Numbered from the stretch's first letter, positions 1 through 10,690 are shown. The stretch: DNA of 64,000 bases from Pseudomonas sp. GGS8 (GCF_024168645.1 NZ_JALJWF010000001.1:4653501-4717500), one strand, 5' to 3'. The notes: a model not told the origin generated them from the sequence alone. Translations and numbers: made by a program.

Positions 1-289
1 CCGACGCCACGTGCTGGATGCCGGCGTTGTTGACCAGGATATCCACGCCACCGAACTCACGCTCGGCGTACTCGATCATGTCGGCGATCTGTGCCGGGTC
101 ACTGACATCGGCGGGGTGATGGCCGACCTTGCCGCCGAATTGCTCGACCTCGGCAATCACCGAGGACGCATCGCCGAAACCATTGAGGATCAGGTTGGCG
201 CCAGCCTTGGCCAGGCTCAGGGCGATCCCCAGACCGATGCCGCTGGTGGAACCGGTGACCAGTGCGGTCTTGCCCGAAAGAGTCGTCAT
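1..289 (-). CDS. hbdH: 3-hydroxybutyrate dehydrogenase (SDR), 5' part only
   Basis: The first 96 residues of a short-chain dehydrogenase are visible; the gene runs off the left edge. The Rossmann glycine motif reads TGSTSGIG near residue 14, and the NNAGIQH segment typical of D-3-hydroxybutyrate dehydrogenase is present. Family role: NAD-dependent oxidation of (R)-3-hydroxybutyrate to acetoacetate in the cytoplasm. It starts at ATG 289, seven bases after the permease gene stop, so the two are cotranscribed. The order regulator–permease–dehydrogenase matches P. aeruginosa PA2005–PA2004–PA2003, which is the main reason for choosing this substrate over other SDRs. The catalytic Tyr-x-x-x-Lys lies outside the window. 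Confidence 0.88.
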   Translation of the reverse strand, partial: MTTLSGKTALVTGSTSGIGLGIALSLAKAGANLILNGFGDASSVIAEVEQFGGKVGHHPADVSDPAQIADMIEYAEREFGGVDILVNNAGIQHVAS

Positions 290-296
290 GAATACC

Positions 297-1688
297 TCAC
301 ACAATGCCAGTGGCGTAGAAAGTACCGATCACCACAAAAACAGCGAGTGTCTTGATCAGCGTAATACAGAAAATGTCTTTGTAGGCCTCGCGGTGGGTCA
401 AACCGGTGACCGCCAGCAAGGTAATCACTGCGCCGTTGTGCGGCAGGGTGTCCATGCCGCCGCTGGCCATTGCGGCGACCCGGTGCAGCACTTCCAGCGG
501 AATATTGGCGGCGTGGGCAGCGCTGATGAAACTCTCGGACATCGCCGCCAACGCGATGCTCATACCGCCTGACGCCGAGCCGGTGATGCCGGCCAGCAAG
601 GTCACGGTAATCGCTTCGTTGACCAGCGGGTTGGGAATGCTCTTGAGCCAGTCGGCCAGCACCAGAAAGCCTGGCAACGAGGCGATCACCGCACCGAAAC
701 CATATTCCGACGCGGTGTTCATCGCCGCCAGCAGTGCGCCGCTGACCGCACTTTTACTGCCTTCGGCCAACCGGCCACGAATCGCCTGAAAGCCGAACAC
801 CAACACCATGACGATGCCCACCAGCAAGGCCGCCTGGACCGCCCAGATCGCCGTCAACTTAGCGATGTCGGTGGTCACGGGAGCGGCCATGCCCGGCAGC
901 GAAAGGCTGTGGGTCTTGCCGTACCATTCTGGAATCCAGCGGGTGAACAGCAGGTTCATCAGGCCCACCATCAACAGCGGCGACAGCGCGATCCACGGGT
1001 TGGGCAGTTTGATGTCCGGTGCGGTTTCCGGCTCGTTGCGCAGTTCTGAACCGTAACCCTCACCCGAGCGCTGGGCCTTGTTGCGCTGGCGCTGTAGAAA
1101 CAGCATGCCGGCGCAGAACACGAAAATCGTGCCGATCACACCCAGCCACGGCGCCGCCCAGGCGGTGGTGTTGAAGAAGGTGCTGGGGATGATGTTCTGG
1201 ATTTGCGGCGTGCCGGGCAGGGCGTCCATGGTGAACGAGAATGCGCCGAGGGCAATGGTTGCGGGGATCAGGCGCTTGGGAATATTGCTCTGGCGGAACA
1301 TCTCGGCGGCAAACGGGTACACCGCAAACACCACCACAAACAGCGATACGCCGCCGTAAGTGAGCAGGGCGCAGACCAGCACGATCACCAGCATCGCCTG
1401 GCGAGTGCCGAGCAGACGAATCGCCGCCGCGACGATGGAGCGGGAGAAACCCGACAACTCGATCAGCTTGCCGAACACGGCACCGAGCAGGAACACCGGG
1501 AAATACAGTTTGACGAAGCCGACCATTTTTTCCATGAACACCCCGGTGAAGACGGGGGCGACGGCGGAAGGGTCGGTGAACAGGACGGCGCCGAGGGCGG
1601 CGATCGGGGCAAAGAGGATAACGCTGTAGCCACGGTAAGCAGCCACCATCAGCAGCGCGAGGGCTGCCAAGGCAATGATCACACTCAT
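297..1688 (-). CDS. GntP-family permease, probable 3-hydroxybutyrate transporter
   Basis: 463 residues, strongly hydrophobic throughout with about a dozen membrane segments, and the glycine-rich GntP-family stretches (for example TYGGVSLFVVVF and GSASGGMSIA). GntP permeases import organic acids with protons across the inner membrane. Its place between the hydroxybutyrate dehydrogenase and a sigma-54 activator points to 3-hydroxybutyrate uptake rather than gluconate. An AGGAGA ribosome site precedes ATG 1688. A good sigma-54 promoter lies about 60 bases upstream of the start. Substrate is inferred from context. Confidence 0.88.
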   Translation of the reverse strand: MSVIIALAALALLMVAAYRGYSVILFAPIAALGAVLFTDPSAVAPVFTGVFMEKMVGFVKLYFPVFLLGAVFGKLIELSGFSRSIVAAAIRLLGTRQAMLVIVLVCALLTYGGVSLFVVVFAVYPFAAEMFRQSNIPKRLIPATIALGAFSFTMDALPGTPQIQNIIPSTFFNTTAWAAPWLGVIGTIFVFCAGMLFLQRQRNKAQRSGEGYGSELRNEPETAPDIKLPNPWIALSPLLMVGLMNLLFTRWIPEWYGKTHSLSLPGMAAPVTTDIAKLTAIWAVQAALLVGIVMVLVFGFQAIRGRLAEGSKSAVSGALLAAMNTASEYGFGAVIASLPGFLVLADWLKSIPNPLVNEAITVTLLAGITGSASGGMSIALAAMSESFISAAHAANIPLEVLHRVAAMASGGMDTLPHNGAVITLLAVTGLTHREAYKDIFCITLIKTLAVFVVIGTFYATGIV

Positions 1689-1745
1689 GGTGTGTCTCTC
1701 CTGGATTGTTATTTTTGTAGGGTGAAGCTTGGTGGGAGGGGCTAC

Positions 1746-1761
1746 TGCGGGTTTCGTGCCA
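1746..1761 (-). promoter_or_regulatory. Sigma-54 (-24/-12) promoter of the permease–dehydrogenase operon
   Basis: Read on the minus strand the site is TGGCACGAAACCCGCA: invariant GG, ten bases, invariant GC, with a full TGGCACG -24 box. Transcription would start near 1735, giving a leader of about 47 bases before the permease ATG. Just upstream (1771–1787) is an imperfect palindrome, TCTTTgAAATTTaAAGA. It is close to the promoter for an activator site but could be one or could bind another factor. Confidence 0.75.
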
Positions 1762-1860
1762 GAAGATAAGTCTTTGAAATTTAAAGAAATTATTTATTGG
1801 TGAGAGGGCTGTGCGAGTTTTTGTCTCTGGATTGAGATTTTTGCTGCTGGGCTGATGCTT

Positions 1861-1941
1861 TCGCGGGCAAGCCTCGCTCCTGCGGGGAATGGGGTTATTG
1901 GCTTCAATGCAACACCTGTAGGAGCGAGGCTTGCCCGCGAA
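1861..1941. repeat. Inverted pair of Pseudomonas REP elements
   Basis: Two oppositely oriented copies of the REP core (GCGGGCAAGCCTCGCTCC and its complement) are separated by about 35 bases in the 287-base gap between the regulator and the permease. The remainder of that gap holds the sigma-54 promoter. Confidence 0.9.
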
Positions 1942-1975
1942 GAGGCCCTATCTCCCAATGGAGATCAATGTCTCT

Positions 1976-3391
1976 TTATTGAGACTCAGCAATCCCCAAC
2001 GCCACCATCTTCTTGTACAACGTCGAGCGCCCCAGCCCCAACCGCGCCGCCGCTTCGATCACCTTCCCGCCGCATTGCGCGAGGGTAGATTCAATCAACT
2101 GCCGATCAAACCGTTCGCGAGCTTCACTGAAGGTTTCATGGGCAATCGGCTCAAGGGGCAGAGGCGCCGCACGCTCCACCGGGGTAAAACTGCCAATCGC
2201 CGCGCGGATATCCACCGCGTTCAGCATCAAATCATCACTGAGCAACGCCGCCCGTTCCAGCACGTTGCGCAGTTCACGAATGTTCCCCGGCCAGGCGTGT
2301 TGTCCCAACAAATCCAGGGCTTCGCGGTTCAGTTCATGTTGACTGCGCAGTTCCTCAAGGATCGCTTCACTGAGGGCCGGCAAGTCGTCGAGGCGATCAC
2401 GCAGGGGCGGGACCTGGATCGGCAGCACATTGAGGCGGTAATACAGATCGGCGCGAAACTCGCCGCGTTTGATCGCTGCTACCAGGTCGGTGGAGGTGGC
2501 TGCGATCACGCGCACATCACTCTGAATCACTTCGTTGGAGCCCACCGGCTCGAATTCCTTTTCCTGCAGCACCCGCAGCAGTTTGCTTTGCAGCGGCAGC
2601 GGCATGTCGCCGATTTCGTCGAGAAACAGCGTGCCGCCCTGGGCGATTTGCAGCTTGCCGGCGCGGCCCTTGCGATCGGCACCGGTGAATGCGCCGGGCG
2701 CGGTGCCGAAGAACTCGGCTTCCAGCAGCGATTCGGGAATTGCCGCGCTGTTGATGCTGACGAAGGCTTTATGCGCTCGGGGCGATGCGCCGTGGATCGC
2801 CTGGGCCAGCAGCTCCTTGCCGGTGCCGGTTTCACCGAGCAACAACACCGGCGACTCTGCACTGGCGCTGCGTCGGGCGCGGCGTTTGACCTCAAGGCTG
2901 GCGGCGCTGGTGCCGATGAAATGGGCGAAGTTGTATTTGGTCTGCCGCGCCCGCAGCAGCGAGCGGGTGGACGCCAGTTCTTCCTGCATGCTCAGGTAGC
3001 GCTTGAGCATCGGCGACAAGCTGCGCAATTCGTCGAACAGGGCAAAACCGATGGCGCCGATTACCGTGCCGGCATCGTCGTGAATCGGCAGGCGCATCAC
3101 CACCAGCGGTTCCTTGGGAGTGTCTTGCATGTCCAGCAGGATCGGTCGTCCGGTGCGCACCACTTCACGCAACAGGCTGCCGGGAATCACGCTTTCACAG
3201 GCCCTGCCGATGGCACCGGCAGCTGACTCCAGACCGAACCGCCGGGCATACCGTTCGTTCATCCAGACGATGTTCGCATCGCGGTCGACAATCACCGTGC
3301 CTTCGCTCGATTGCTCGATGATCTCGAACAGCGAGCGGATCGCCAGGGTGCGAACGCGCTGGTAGTCCTTGAGGCTTTCGGTGGTGTTCAT
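1976..3391 (-). CDS. hbcR: Sigma-54-dependent activator of 3-hydroxybutyrate catabolism
   Basis: 471-residue bacterial enhancer-binding protein. A PAS-like sensory region fills about residues 20–125. The AAA+ domain has Walker A GETGTGKE (186–193), the sigma-54 contact loop GAFTGA (233–238) and Walker B LFLDEIGD (255–262). A Fis-type helix-turn-helix closes the protein at about 440–466. It lies upstream of the permease gene on the same strand and is separated from it by a REP pair and a sigma-54 promoter, which it presumably activates. P. aeruginosa PA2005 (HbcR), with the same neighbours, controls (R)-3-hydroxybutyrate use through RpoN. ATG 3391 is preceded by CAGGAT. Confidence 0.88.
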   Translation of the reverse strand: MNTTESLKDYQRVRTLAIRSLFEIIEQSSEGTVIVDRDANIVWMNERYARRFGLESAAGAIGRACESVIPGSLLREVVRTGRPILLDMQDTPKEPLVVMRLPIHDDAGTVIGAIGFALFDELRSLSPMLKRYLSMQEELASTRSLLRARQTKYNFAHFIGTSAASLEVKRRARRSASAESPVLLLGETGTGKELLAQAIHGASPRAHKAFVSINSAAIPESLLEAEFFGTAPGAFTGADRKGRAGKLQIAQGGTLFLDEIGDMPLPLQSKLLRVLQEKEFEPVGSNEVIQSDVRVIAATSTDLVAAIKRGEFRADLYYRLNVLPIQVPPLRDRLDDLPALSEAILEELRSQHELNREALDLLGQHAWPGNIRELRNVLERAALLSDDLMLNAVDIRAAIGSFTPVERAAPLPLEPIAHETFSEARERFDRQLIESTLAQCGGKVIEAAARLGLGRSTLYKKMVALGIAESQ

Positions 3392-3430
3392 GGGGGCTGA
3401 TCCTGGTTAAGTATTGCCTGTGCTGGCCCA

Positions 3431-3521
3431 ATCGCGGGCAAGCCCGCTCCCACAGGATGTGGGGTTGCCGCTGAATGTGGGCACGACATAAGACCTGTGG
3501 GAGCCGGGCTTGCCCGCGATG
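3431..3521. repeat. Inverted pair of REP elements
   Basis: Two facing copies of the REP core (GCGGGCAAGCCCGCTCCCAC and its near-complement) fill the gap between the yejF stop and the regulator start. Confidence 0.9.
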
Positions 3522-3552
3522 GCCGCGACGCGGCTCATCGGCGTACACGGAA

Positions 3553-5133
3553 TTATGCCCACCCCGGATGCGCCGCCGCCAACAGCTCTTTGGTGTACGG
3601 GTGCTGCGGTGATTCGAACACCGTGTGGCTGGCGCCGCTTTCCACCACTTTGCCGTCCTTGATCACGATCATGTCGTGGGCCAGGGCACGCACCACCGCC
3701 AGGTCGTGGCTGATGAACAGGTAGGTCAGGCCATATTTCTCCTGAAGCTGGCGGAGCAGGGCGACCACTTGTTTTTGCACCGTGCGATCCAGCGCCGAGG
3801 TCGGTTCGTCGAGCAGGATCAACGCCGGTTTCAGCACCAGCGCGCGGGCAATGGCAATACGCTGGCGTTGCCCGCCGGAAAATTCGTGCGGGTAGCGATG
3901 ACGGCTTTGCGGATCGAGGCCGACTTCTTCCAGCACCCGGATCACCTGGGCTTCGCATTGGGCAGGGGTGGACTGGCTGTGAACCTCAAGGCCTTCACTG
4001 ATGATCTGCGCCACCGACATTCGTGGGCTGAGGCTGCCGAAGGGGTCCTGGAACACCACCTGCATTTTCTTGCGCCACGGTCGCAGCTGCTTTTGCGTCA
4101 GGCTATCCAGCGCCTCACCCTGAAAGCGAATGCTGCCTTCGGAATCGAGCAAGCGCAGGATCGCCTGGCCGAGGGTGGACTTGCCCGACCCGGATTCACC
4201 GACAATGCCCAGCGTCTTGCCACGCTGAACGTTCAGGCTGATGCCGTCCACCGCGCGCAGGTAAGTTTTACGTTGGAACAGGCCGCCGCCGATGGTGAAC
4301 TGCACCTGCAAATTGTCCACTTCCAGCACGTTTTCACGCTCGTCCCGGGGCAGGGCTTCACCTTCCGGCTCGGCGTTCAGCAGCACGCAACTGTAGGGAT
4401 GCTTCGGCTCGGTGAATAGCGTTTCGCAAGGTGCCTGCTCGACGATTTCCCCGGCGTGCATCACGCACACACGCTGGGCCATGCTGCGCACCAGATTGAG
4501 GTCGTGGCTGATCAGCAGCAGCGACATGCCAAGCTGCTGTTGCAGGGATTTGAGCAGCCGCAGGATCTTGCGCTGCACCGTCACATCCAGCGCGGTGGTC
4601 GGCTCGTCGGCGATCAGCAATTCCGGTTCGCAGGCCAGGGCCATGGCGATCATCACCCGTTGCCGCTGGCCGCCGGACAGTTGATGGGGGTAGGCCTTGA
4701 GCCGCTCTTCGGGCTTCTGGATGCCCACCAATTGCAATAGCTCAAGAATCCGCGCTTGCGCCGCCTTGCCGCCTAACCCTCTGTGCAGCAGCAGGGTTTC
4801 GCCGATCTGCTTTTCGATGCTGTGCAGCGGATTGAGGGAGGTCATCGGCTCCTGGAAGATCATCGCGATCCGGTTGCCGCGCAGTTCGCGCAAGGCCTTG
4901 GTGTCGGCACCGATCAATTCCTGGCCGCGATAGCGAATGCTGCCGGTGGTTTGCGTGCCGTTTTCGGGCAGCAGTTGCAGGATCGAGTGGGCGGTCACCG
5001 ACTTGCCGGATCCGGACTCGCCGACCAGCGCCAGGCATTCGCCGGGGCGGATGTCCAGGCACAGATTGCGCACCACGGTCTGGCCACTGAAGGCCACGTT
5101 GAGGTCACGGATTTCGATCAGGTTGTCAGTCAT
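3553..5133 (-). CDS. yejF: Dual-ATPase subunit of the Yej peptide ABC importer
   Basis: 526 residues containing two ABC ATPase domains in tandem, as in E. coli YejF. The first Walker A (GESGSGKS) is at residues 38–45, with a second GESGSGKS in the C-terminal half. Signature motifs LSGGQRQR and FSGGQRQR are both intact. It energises import through YejB/YejE of peptides delivered by YejA; in enterobacteria this system takes up microcin C and other peptides. It overlaps or abuts yejE. I prefer ATG 5133 because the domain starts immediately after it; an in-frame ATG at 5151 is possible. Confidence 0.9.
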   Translation of the reverse strand: MTDNLIEIRDLNVAFSGQTVVRNLCLDIRPGECLALVGESGSGKSVTAHSILQLLPENGTQTTGSIRYRGQELIGADTKALRELRGNRIAMIFQEPMTSLNPLHSIEKQIGETLLLHRGLGGKAAQARILELLQLVGIQKPEERLKAYPHQLSGGQRQRVMIAMALACEPELLIADEPTTALDVTVQRKILRLLKSLQQQLGMSLLLISHDLNLVRSMAQRVCVMHAGEIVEQAPCETLFTEPKHPYSCVLLNAEPEGEALPRDERENVLEVDNLQVQFTIGGGLFQRKTYLRAVDGISLNVQRGKTLGIVGESGSGKSTLGQAILRLLDSEGSIRFQGEALDSLTQKQLRPWRKKMQVVFQDPFGSLSPRMSVAQIISEGLEVHSQSTPAQCEAQVIRVLEEVGLDPQSRHRYPHEFSGGQRQRIAIARALVLKPALILLDEPTSALDRTVQKQVVALLRQLQEKYGLTYLFISHDLAVVRALAHDMIVIKDGKVVESGASHTVFESPQHPYTKELLAAAHPGWA

Positions 5134-5147
5134 ATCACCAGTCCGCT

Positions 5148-6170
5148 TCAAGAACGAGGGTCAAAGGCATCACGCAACGCCTCGCCAATGAACACCAGCA
5201 AAGAAAGAATCAGCGCCAGGGTGAAAAACGCCGTCAGCCCCAGCCACGGTGCTTGCAGGTTCTGTTTGCCTTGGCCAATCAGTTCGCCCAGGGACGCACT
5301 GCCGGCCGGCATACCGAAACCGAGGAAATCCAGCGCCGTGAGGGTGGAAATCGCCCCGGTCAGGATGAACGGCAGATAACTCAGGGTCGCATTCATCGCA
5401 TTGGGCAAAATGTGCCGCACGATCACCTTGCGGTCGGTCAGGCCCAGCGCACGGGCGGCCTTGACGTATTCCAGGTTACGTCCGCGCAGGAACTCGGCAC
5501 GCACCACGTCCACCAGGGCCAGCCAGGAAAACAGCGCCATGATCCCCAGCAGCCACCAGAAATTAGGCTCGACGAAGCCCGACAGGATGATCAGCAGGTA
5601 CAGCACCGGCAGCCCCGACCAGACTTCCTGCAGGCGCTGACCGATCAGGTCGACCCAGCCGCCGTAATAGCCTTGCAGGGCGCCGGCGGCGATGCCGATC
5701 AAGGCGCTGATGAACGTCAGCATCAGCGCAAACAGGATCGACACCCGCGCACCGAAAATCACCCGCGCCAGCACGTCCCGGGCCTGATCGTCGGTGCCCA
5801 GCCAGTTGACCTTCGACGGCGGGCTCGGTGCCGGTTGGTTGAGATCGTAATTGGGCGTGTCGTCGCTGAACGGGATCGGCGCAAACAGCATCCAGCCGTC
5901 GCCCTTGTGAATCAGCTTCTGCACGTAATCGCTGCGGAAATCGGCCTGAAATGGCAACTGGCCGCCGAACTCTTGCTCTGTGTGGCGTTTGAACGCCGGG
6001 AAGTACAGCGAGCCCTGATAACTGACTATCAGCGGTTGGTCATTGGCGATCAGTTCGCCGCCCAGGGTCAGCAGGAACAGGCCGATAAACAACCACAACG
6101 ACCACCAGCCCCGGCGGTTTTTCTTGAAGCGTTCGAGGCGGCGACGGCCCAGCGGCGAAAGCTTGAACAT
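5148..6170 (-). CDS. yejE: Yej ABC importer, permease subunit 2
   Basis: 340 residues. One N-terminal membrane segment is followed by a roughly 100-residue periplasmic part and a C-terminal block of five membrane helices with the binding-protein-dependent permease motif (EYVKAARALGLTDRKVI). The ATG overlaps the yejB stop, so translation is coupled. Pairs with YejB to form the inner-membrane channel. Confidence 0.92.
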   Translation of the reverse strand: MFKLSPLGRRRLERFKKNRRGWWSLWLFIGLFLLTLGGELIANDQPLIVSYQGSLYFPAFKRHTEQEFGGQLPFQADFRSDYVQKLIHKGDGWMLFAPIPFSDDTPNYDLNQPAPSPPSKVNWLGTDDQARDVLARVIFGARVSILFALMLTFISALIGIAAGALQGYYGGWVDLIGQRLQEVWSGLPVLYLLIILSGFVEPNFWWLLGIMALFSWLALVDVVRAEFLRGRNLEYVKAARALGLTDRKVIVRHILPNAMNATLSYLPFILTGAISTLTALDFLGFGMPAGSASLGELIGQGKQNLQAPWLGLTAFFTLALILSLLVFIGEALRDAFDPRS

Positions 6171-7231
6171 CAGGCGTTCCTCGCGGCGAAGTCGATACGC
6201 GGGTCGACCAGGGTGTAGCAGAGGTCACCAACGATTTTTATCAGCAGGCCGAACAAGGTGAAGATAAACAGCGAACCGAATACCACGGGATAGTCCCGCG
6301 ATACCGCGGCTTCGTAGCTCATGCGACCCAGGCCATCGAGAGAGAAAATCACTTCGATCAGCAGCGAACCGGCGAAGAAAACGCTGATAAAGGCCTGTGG
6401 AATTCCCGACACCACCAGCAGCATGGCGTTGCGAAACACATGCCCATAAAGCACCCGCCGTTCGCTCAAGCCCTTGGCCCGGGCGGTGACCACGTACTGG
6501 CGCGTAATTTCATTGAGGAAGGAGTTTTTGGTGAGGATGGTCAGGGTCGCAAAGCCGCCGACCACCAGCGCCGTCACCGGTAGTACCAGGTGCCAGAAGT
6601 AATCGGCGATTTTGCCCACCGTCGACAGTGAGTCGAAGTTGTCCGAGACCAGGCCGCGCACCGGAAACCAGTTCAACGAAGTGCCGCCGGCGAAGACCAC
6701 GATCAGGAACATCGCGAACAGGAACGCCGGCATTGCGTAACCGATGATGATCGCGGTGCTGCTCCAGATATCGAAATGGCTGCCGTGGTGCACGGCTTTG
6801 CGGATGCCCAGAGGAATCGACACCAAATAGGTGATCAGCGTCGCCCAGAGCCCCAGGGAAATGGTCACCGGCATTTTATCCAGGATCAGGTCGGTGACGG
6901 TGGCACCGCGAAAAAAGCTCTTGCCGAAGTCGAGGTGGGCATAGCTCTTGAGCATCAGCCACAAGCGTTCCGGCGCTGGCTTGTCAAAGCCGTATTGCTT
7001 TTCGATCTCCTTGATCAGCTGCGGATCAAGCCCACGGCTGGCCCGAGAGCTCCCGTGCATGGTCTCGCTGGAACCGCCGCCGACACTCGCGCCGCCAATG
7101 CCTTGCAAGTGTGCGATGGCCTGTTCCACCGGGCCACCGGGCGCGGCCTGGACGATGGCGAAGTTGACCAGAAGAATGATCACCAACGTCGGGATGATCA
7201 GCAGCAAACGCCGCAGTACGTAAGCCCACAT
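6170..7231 (-). CDS. yejB: Yej ABC importer, permease subunit 1
   Basis: 353 residues from ATG 7231, whose ATGA overlaps the yejA stop. It has an N-terminal membrane anchor ([19 protein letters not shown]), an extended periplasmic loop, and a permease domain with the conserved EAA-type loop ([19 protein letters not shown]). The open frame extends 29 codons further upstream into yejA, but the overlap position and the anchor argue for 7231. Confidence 0.92.
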   Translation of the reverse strand: MWAYVLRRLLLIIPTLVIILLVNFAIVQAAPGGPVEQAIAHLQGIGGASVGGGSSETMHGSSRASRGLDPQLIKEIEKQYGFDKPAPERLWLMLKSYAHLDFGKSFFRGATVTDLILDKMPVTISLGLWATLITYLVSIPLGIRKAVHHGSHFDIWSSTAIIIGYAMPAFLFAMFLIVVFAGGTSLNWFPVRGLVSDNFDSLSTVGKIADYFWHLVLPVTALVVGGFATLTILTKNSFLNEITRQYVVTARAKGLSERRVLYGHVFRNAMLLVVSGIPQAFISVFFAGSLLIEVIFSLDGLGRMSYEAAVSRDYPVVFGSLFIFTLFGLLIKIVGDLCYTLVDPRIDFAARNA

Positions 7232-9099
7232 CAGTGCGACCCTCCGGATTTGCTGCGCTTGATGAGTTCGGCGGTCATCTGTTCGTTGGTCAGGGGTGTG
7301 GAGCTGACTTCCCACCAACTCTCGATGGCTTCGTCATTGGCCGCTTGTACAGAAGGAATGCCGAAGCGGTTCCACCACACGGTCGAACTGCCTGGCGGGT
7401 AATAGTTGGGAATCCAATAGAAGTTCCATTGCAGGACACGGTCCAGGGCATGGGCGTAGCGCAGCATGTCGGCCTGGGTGTTGGCCCGAACCAGGCCGTT
7501 GATCAACGTATCGACCGCCGGGTTCTTCAGCACCATGTAGTTGTTGGAGCCCGGATCGCTGGCCGCCGCCGAGCCAAAGTAGTTGTACAGCTCGTTACCC
7601 GGCGAGTTGGTGACCGGGTAGCCGGTGACGATCATGTCGTAGTCCCGGGACATCAGGCGGTTGACGTACTGGGAGGCGTCGATGCGGCGAATGTTCAGGT
7701 CGATACCGATTTGTTTCAGGGTGCGCTTGTAAGGCAGCAGCAATCGGTCCATGCCGTTCTGGCTGATCAGGAAGGTGAAGCTCAGCGGTTGACCATTGGC
7801 GTTGACCAGTTGATCACCATCGGGTTTCCAGCCGGCCTGTTCGAGCAGGTCCAGGGCTTGCAACTGTTTGTCGCGAATCACGCCGCTGCCATCGGTTTTC
7901 GGTGCTTCGAAGACCTGAGTGAAGACTTCGTCGGGGATCTGCCCGCGCAGCGGTTCAAGAATCGCCCGCTCACCCGCGTCGGGCAGTTGTCGGGCGGCGA
8001 GGTCGGTGTTGGAAAAGAAACTCTGCTGGCGGATGTACAGGTCGCGCATCATCTGCCGGTTGCTCCACTCGAAATCCCAGAGCATGGCCAAGGCCTGGCG
8101 CACGCGGCGGTCCTGGAACATCGGGTTTTGCAGGTTGAACACAAAGCCTTGGGACGGTTGTGGTGCCTGCGTTGCCAGGTGGGCTTTTTGCAGACGACCG
8201 TCGCTCAGGGCCGGACTGTCGTAGCCAATGGAGTAGGCGGTGGCGGAGAATTCGCGGTTGTAGTCGTAGGCGCCGCCACGCAGAACCTGACGGGCGACAT
8301 CGGTGTCGCCGAAGTACTCGATGCTGAAATGATCGAAGTTGTAGAGGCCGCGGCTGACCGGTAGATCCCTGGCCCACCAGTCGGCGTTACGCTCGAAGGT
8401 GATGCTGCGCCCGGAGTCGACCTTGCTCACGCGGTACGGCCCGCTGCCCAGCGGCGGTTCGTAACCGCCACCATTGGCGAAGTCGCGAGTCTTCCACCAG
8501 TGTTCGGGAAACACCGGCAAGGTGGCAATGTCGAGGGGCAGGGTGCGATTTTCGTTGCTCTTGAAGTCGAACCGAACGGTTTGCGGCGATTCCACTTCGA
8601 CGCCTTTGACGTCGGCGAATTGCGTGCGGTAGCGCAGGCTGCCTTGGGTCATCAGCAAGTCGAAGGTGTAACGCACGTCTTCGGCGGTGATCGGCTTGCC
8701 ATCGGCGAAACGGGCCTGCGGGTTGAGGTAGAAACGCAGGGACAGTCCATCGTCGGAACGCTCCATCTGCTGCGCCACCAGGCCGTACACGGTGTAGGGT
8801 TCGTCCAGTGAGCGCACGGCCAGGGGCGAGTAGATCAAACCATCGACTTGTGTGACGCCAATCCCTTTGTCGATGTACGGCAGGACGTGATCGAAATGAC
8901 CGATCTCCAGTGCCGAGCGGCGCATCGTGCCACCCTTCGGTGCTTGCGGGTTGGTGTAGGCGAAATGACTGAAGCCCGCGGGATATTTCGCCGGTTCACC
9001 GTATACGGTCAACGCCTGTTGCGGTGCAGCGTTCACACCGGCGGCGCCCAACAGCAGGGCCACGGCAGTGAACAGTAAAGTGGGGAAAGCCAGTCGCAT
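7231..9099 (-). CDS. yejA: Periplasmic peptide-binding protein of the Yej importer
   Basis: 622 residues from ATG 9099 with a clear signal peptide ([10 protein letters not shown]... cleaved near VNAA-PQQ). The rest is a family-5 extracellular solute-binding protein of the size usual for YejA. It captures peptides in the periplasm for the YejBEF channel. It is first in the four-gene operon and is followed by yejB with an ATGA overlap. An open frame extends to 9186 but has no plausible initiation region. Confidence 0.9.
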   Translation of the reverse strand: MRLAFPTLLFTAVALLLGAAGVNAAPQQALTVYGEPAKYPAGFSHFAYTNPQAPKGGTMRRSALEIGHFDHVLPYIDKGIGVTQVDGLIYSPLAVRSLDEPYTVYGLVAQQMERSDDGLSLRFYLNPQARFADGKPITAEDVRYTFDLLMTQGSLRYRTQFADVKGVEVESPQTVRFDFKSNENRTLPLDIATLPVFPEHWWKTRDFANGGGYEPPLGSGPYRVSKVDSGRSITFERNADWWARDLPVSRGLYNFDHFSIEYFGDTDVARQVLRGGAYDYNREFSATAYSIGYDSPALSDGRLQKAHLATQAPQPSQGFVFNLQNPMFQDRRVRQALAMLWDFEWSNRQMMRDLYIRQQSFFSNTDLAARQLPDAGERAILEPLRGQIPDEVFTQVFEAPKTDGSGVIRDKQLQALDLLEQAGWKPDGDQLVNANGQPLSFTFLISQNGMDRLLLPYKRTLKQIGIDLNIRRIDASQYVNRLMSRDYDMIVTGYPVTNSPGNELYNYFGSAAASDPGSNNYMVLKNPAVDTLINGLVRANTQADMLRYAHALDRVLQWNFYWIPNYYPPGSSTVWWNRFGIPSVQAANDEAIESWWEVSSTPLTNEQMTAELIKRSKSGGSH

Positions 9100-9183
9100 T
9101 GTCAGCCTTAGAGCCGGGTGATCGATAAGCACAATTTGTACGCTAGCGGCGCGTCCCTCGCCAGCCGTATCACATAACGAAAA

Positions 9184-9214
9184 CACAACGGCCCACCAAA
9201 GGCGGGCCGTTGTG
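9184..9214 (-). terminator. Rho-independent terminator after the parvulin gene
   Basis: A hairpin with arms CACAACGGCCC and GGGCCGTTGTG and a short loop is followed on the minus strand by TTTTCG. It separates the parvulin gene from the yej operon. Confidence 0.85.
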
Positions 9215-9233
9215 CAGGAAACTCAAGGGTTGA

Positions 9234-9515
9234 TCAGTCCTGACGGCTGGTCACTTCCAGCAGGTGGTAACCGAACTGGGTCTTGACCGGGCCTTGCACC
9301 ACGTTGATCGGCGCGCTGAAAACCACGGTGTCGAACTCCTTGACCATCTGGCCAGGACCGAACGAACCCAGGTCACCGCCCTGACGGCTCGACGGGCAGC
9401 TGGAGTTGGCTTTGGCGACTTCGGCGAAATCGGCGCCGGCTTCGATCTGGGCCTTGAGTTCGTTGCACTTGGCTTCGCTGGAAACCAAGATGTGGCGGGC
9501 AGTGGCTTTGGCCAT
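9234..9515 (-). CDS. ppiC: Small parvulin-type peptidyl-prolyl isomerase
   Basis: 93 residues, a stand-alone parvulin domain with ARHILV at the start, the FGPGQMVKEFD segment and the C-terminal FGYHLLEV strand. Cytoplasmic because no signal peptide is present; E. coli PpiC is the same size. It starts at ATG 9515 with GGAG eight bases upstream; an ATG five codons earlier lacks spacing. Confidence 0.93.
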   Translation of the reverse strand: MAKATARHILVSSEAKCNELKAQIEAGADFAEVAKANSSCPSSRQGGDLGSFGPGQMVKEFDTVVFSAPINVVQGPVKTQFGYHLLEVTSRQD

Positions 9516-9610
9516 GGGAAAATACTCCATTCAATGTTCAGTAAAGTGCGGAGCCTACCGGATTCAGTGGGCTATTTCTTCTCAAAATGCCGTCCAGCTT
9601 AAGGCATTGC

Positions 9611-10492
9611 CTAAAGGCCGGCATTTCTCAAGCGTTCGGCATGCTGCACATACAGGTCAATGGGGTCGATGCCCTTGCGGACCTGACCGGTAGTCTGGCT
9701 GAGGCTGTCCAGATGATCCAGCGGATAGTCGGAGCGGATCACTTTACCCAGATGGGAGCTGAACCGGCCGACCATGCCGTCATTCTGCTCGGCTTCGGTG
9801 GTGAAGTAGTGGGAGAAGGCCCGAAGGAACCCGTGCAGCGGATTTAGCGCATAGAGCCCCTCGTCGAGGATGTTTCCCTGCAGGATGCCGCTCCAGGAAT
9901 AGTAGCGCACGCCGTTCACCAGTTCGCGACCCTTGCCGCCCCAGGTTTTCGGCAGCCCTTGAGGGTACTTGTCGTTGAATGCGCCGACGCCTTCGGTGGT
10001 CAGCGCGTTGAGCGCGGCGATCGCATTCTGCGGCAGGTGCCGGTTGCCACTGAGCAACGACAGGAAGTCGGCGAACAGGGTGGCCACCGCCCCGGCGACC
10101 TGTTCCGGCAGGCGTCCGGGCGTCAGTGCCTTGCGCAGGAAATCGGCCAGTTCCGAGCCGTGATTCGGCCCGCTGACCGATGTCACCGAGGCGACCACCT
10201 CTGGCGCCAGTGCCCCCGCATATCGTGCAGCCAGTGCGCCCTGGCTGTGACCGATCAGGTTGACTTTGCTTGCGCCGGTTCCTTGCAGAACCCGGTCGAT
10301 CTGCACCAGCAGCTGTTCGCCACGGGTTTCATTGCTGTGGGTAGCCGACAGGTGCGGGATGAAAACCCTTGCGCCAGCGCTTCTGAGGGCCTGTTTGACG
10401 TCATGGAACAGTTCCAGTTTGCCGATGCGATCGAAGCCGAAGAGCCCGTGGACCAGCAGGATCGGATAGTCAGTGGTTGCATTCCGTAGCAT
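9611..10492 (-). CDS. Family I lipase without signal peptide or cysteines
   Basis: 293 residues, the length of the short P. fragi/P. fluorescens lipases. It has the oxyanion segment [11 protein letters not shown], the nucleophile elbow GHSQG (Ser 83), the NDGMVG Asp region and the DYPLDHLD His region. It contains no cysteine and no signal peptide, unlike P. aeruginosa LipA. No foldase (lif) gene is adjacent. ATG 10492 is favoured over 10498 because AAGGA then sits seven bases away. Expected reaction: triacylglycerol hydrolysis. How it would leave the cell is not visible here. Confidence 0.88.
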   Translation of the reverse strand: MLRNATTDYPILLVHGLFGFDRIGKLELFHDVKQALRSAGARVFIPHLSATHSNETRGEQLLVQIDRVLQGTGASKVNLIGHSQGALAARYAGALAPEVVASVTSVSGPNHGSELADFLRKALTPGRLPEQVAGAVATLFADFLSLLSGNRHLPQNAIAALNALTTEGVGAFNDKYPQGLPKTWGGKGRELVNGVRYYSWSGILQGNILDEGLYALNPLHGFLRAFSHYFTTEAEQNDGMVGRFSSHLGKVIRSDYPLDHLDSLSQTTGQVRKGIDPIDLYVQHAERLRNAGL

Positions 10493-10690
10493 GTACATTT
10501 CCTTTTTCGCAGTAGGTCAGGTGTGTGCTCAAGGGGGCACTCTAAAGCACACCCACCGCTCGGCGATGTATGAAAAAGCCGCTGTAACCTGATGAAAACG
10601 GAATAGAAATGGTACGAAAACTCGAATGAGCGTGAGGTCTTGGTCGGAATATCCGGACATCTTTTTAACGATGGCTGAGATCTTTCTCTC

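Noticed and set aside
1931-3226. 431-codon plus-strand frame
   Set aside because: Antisense shadow of the sigma-54 activator gene; Arg/Gln-rich composition typical of the complement of high-GC coding sequence.
5253-6218. 321-codon plus-strand frame over yejE
   Set aside because: Shadow frame with biased composition; yejE on the other strand has clear membrane and permease motifs.
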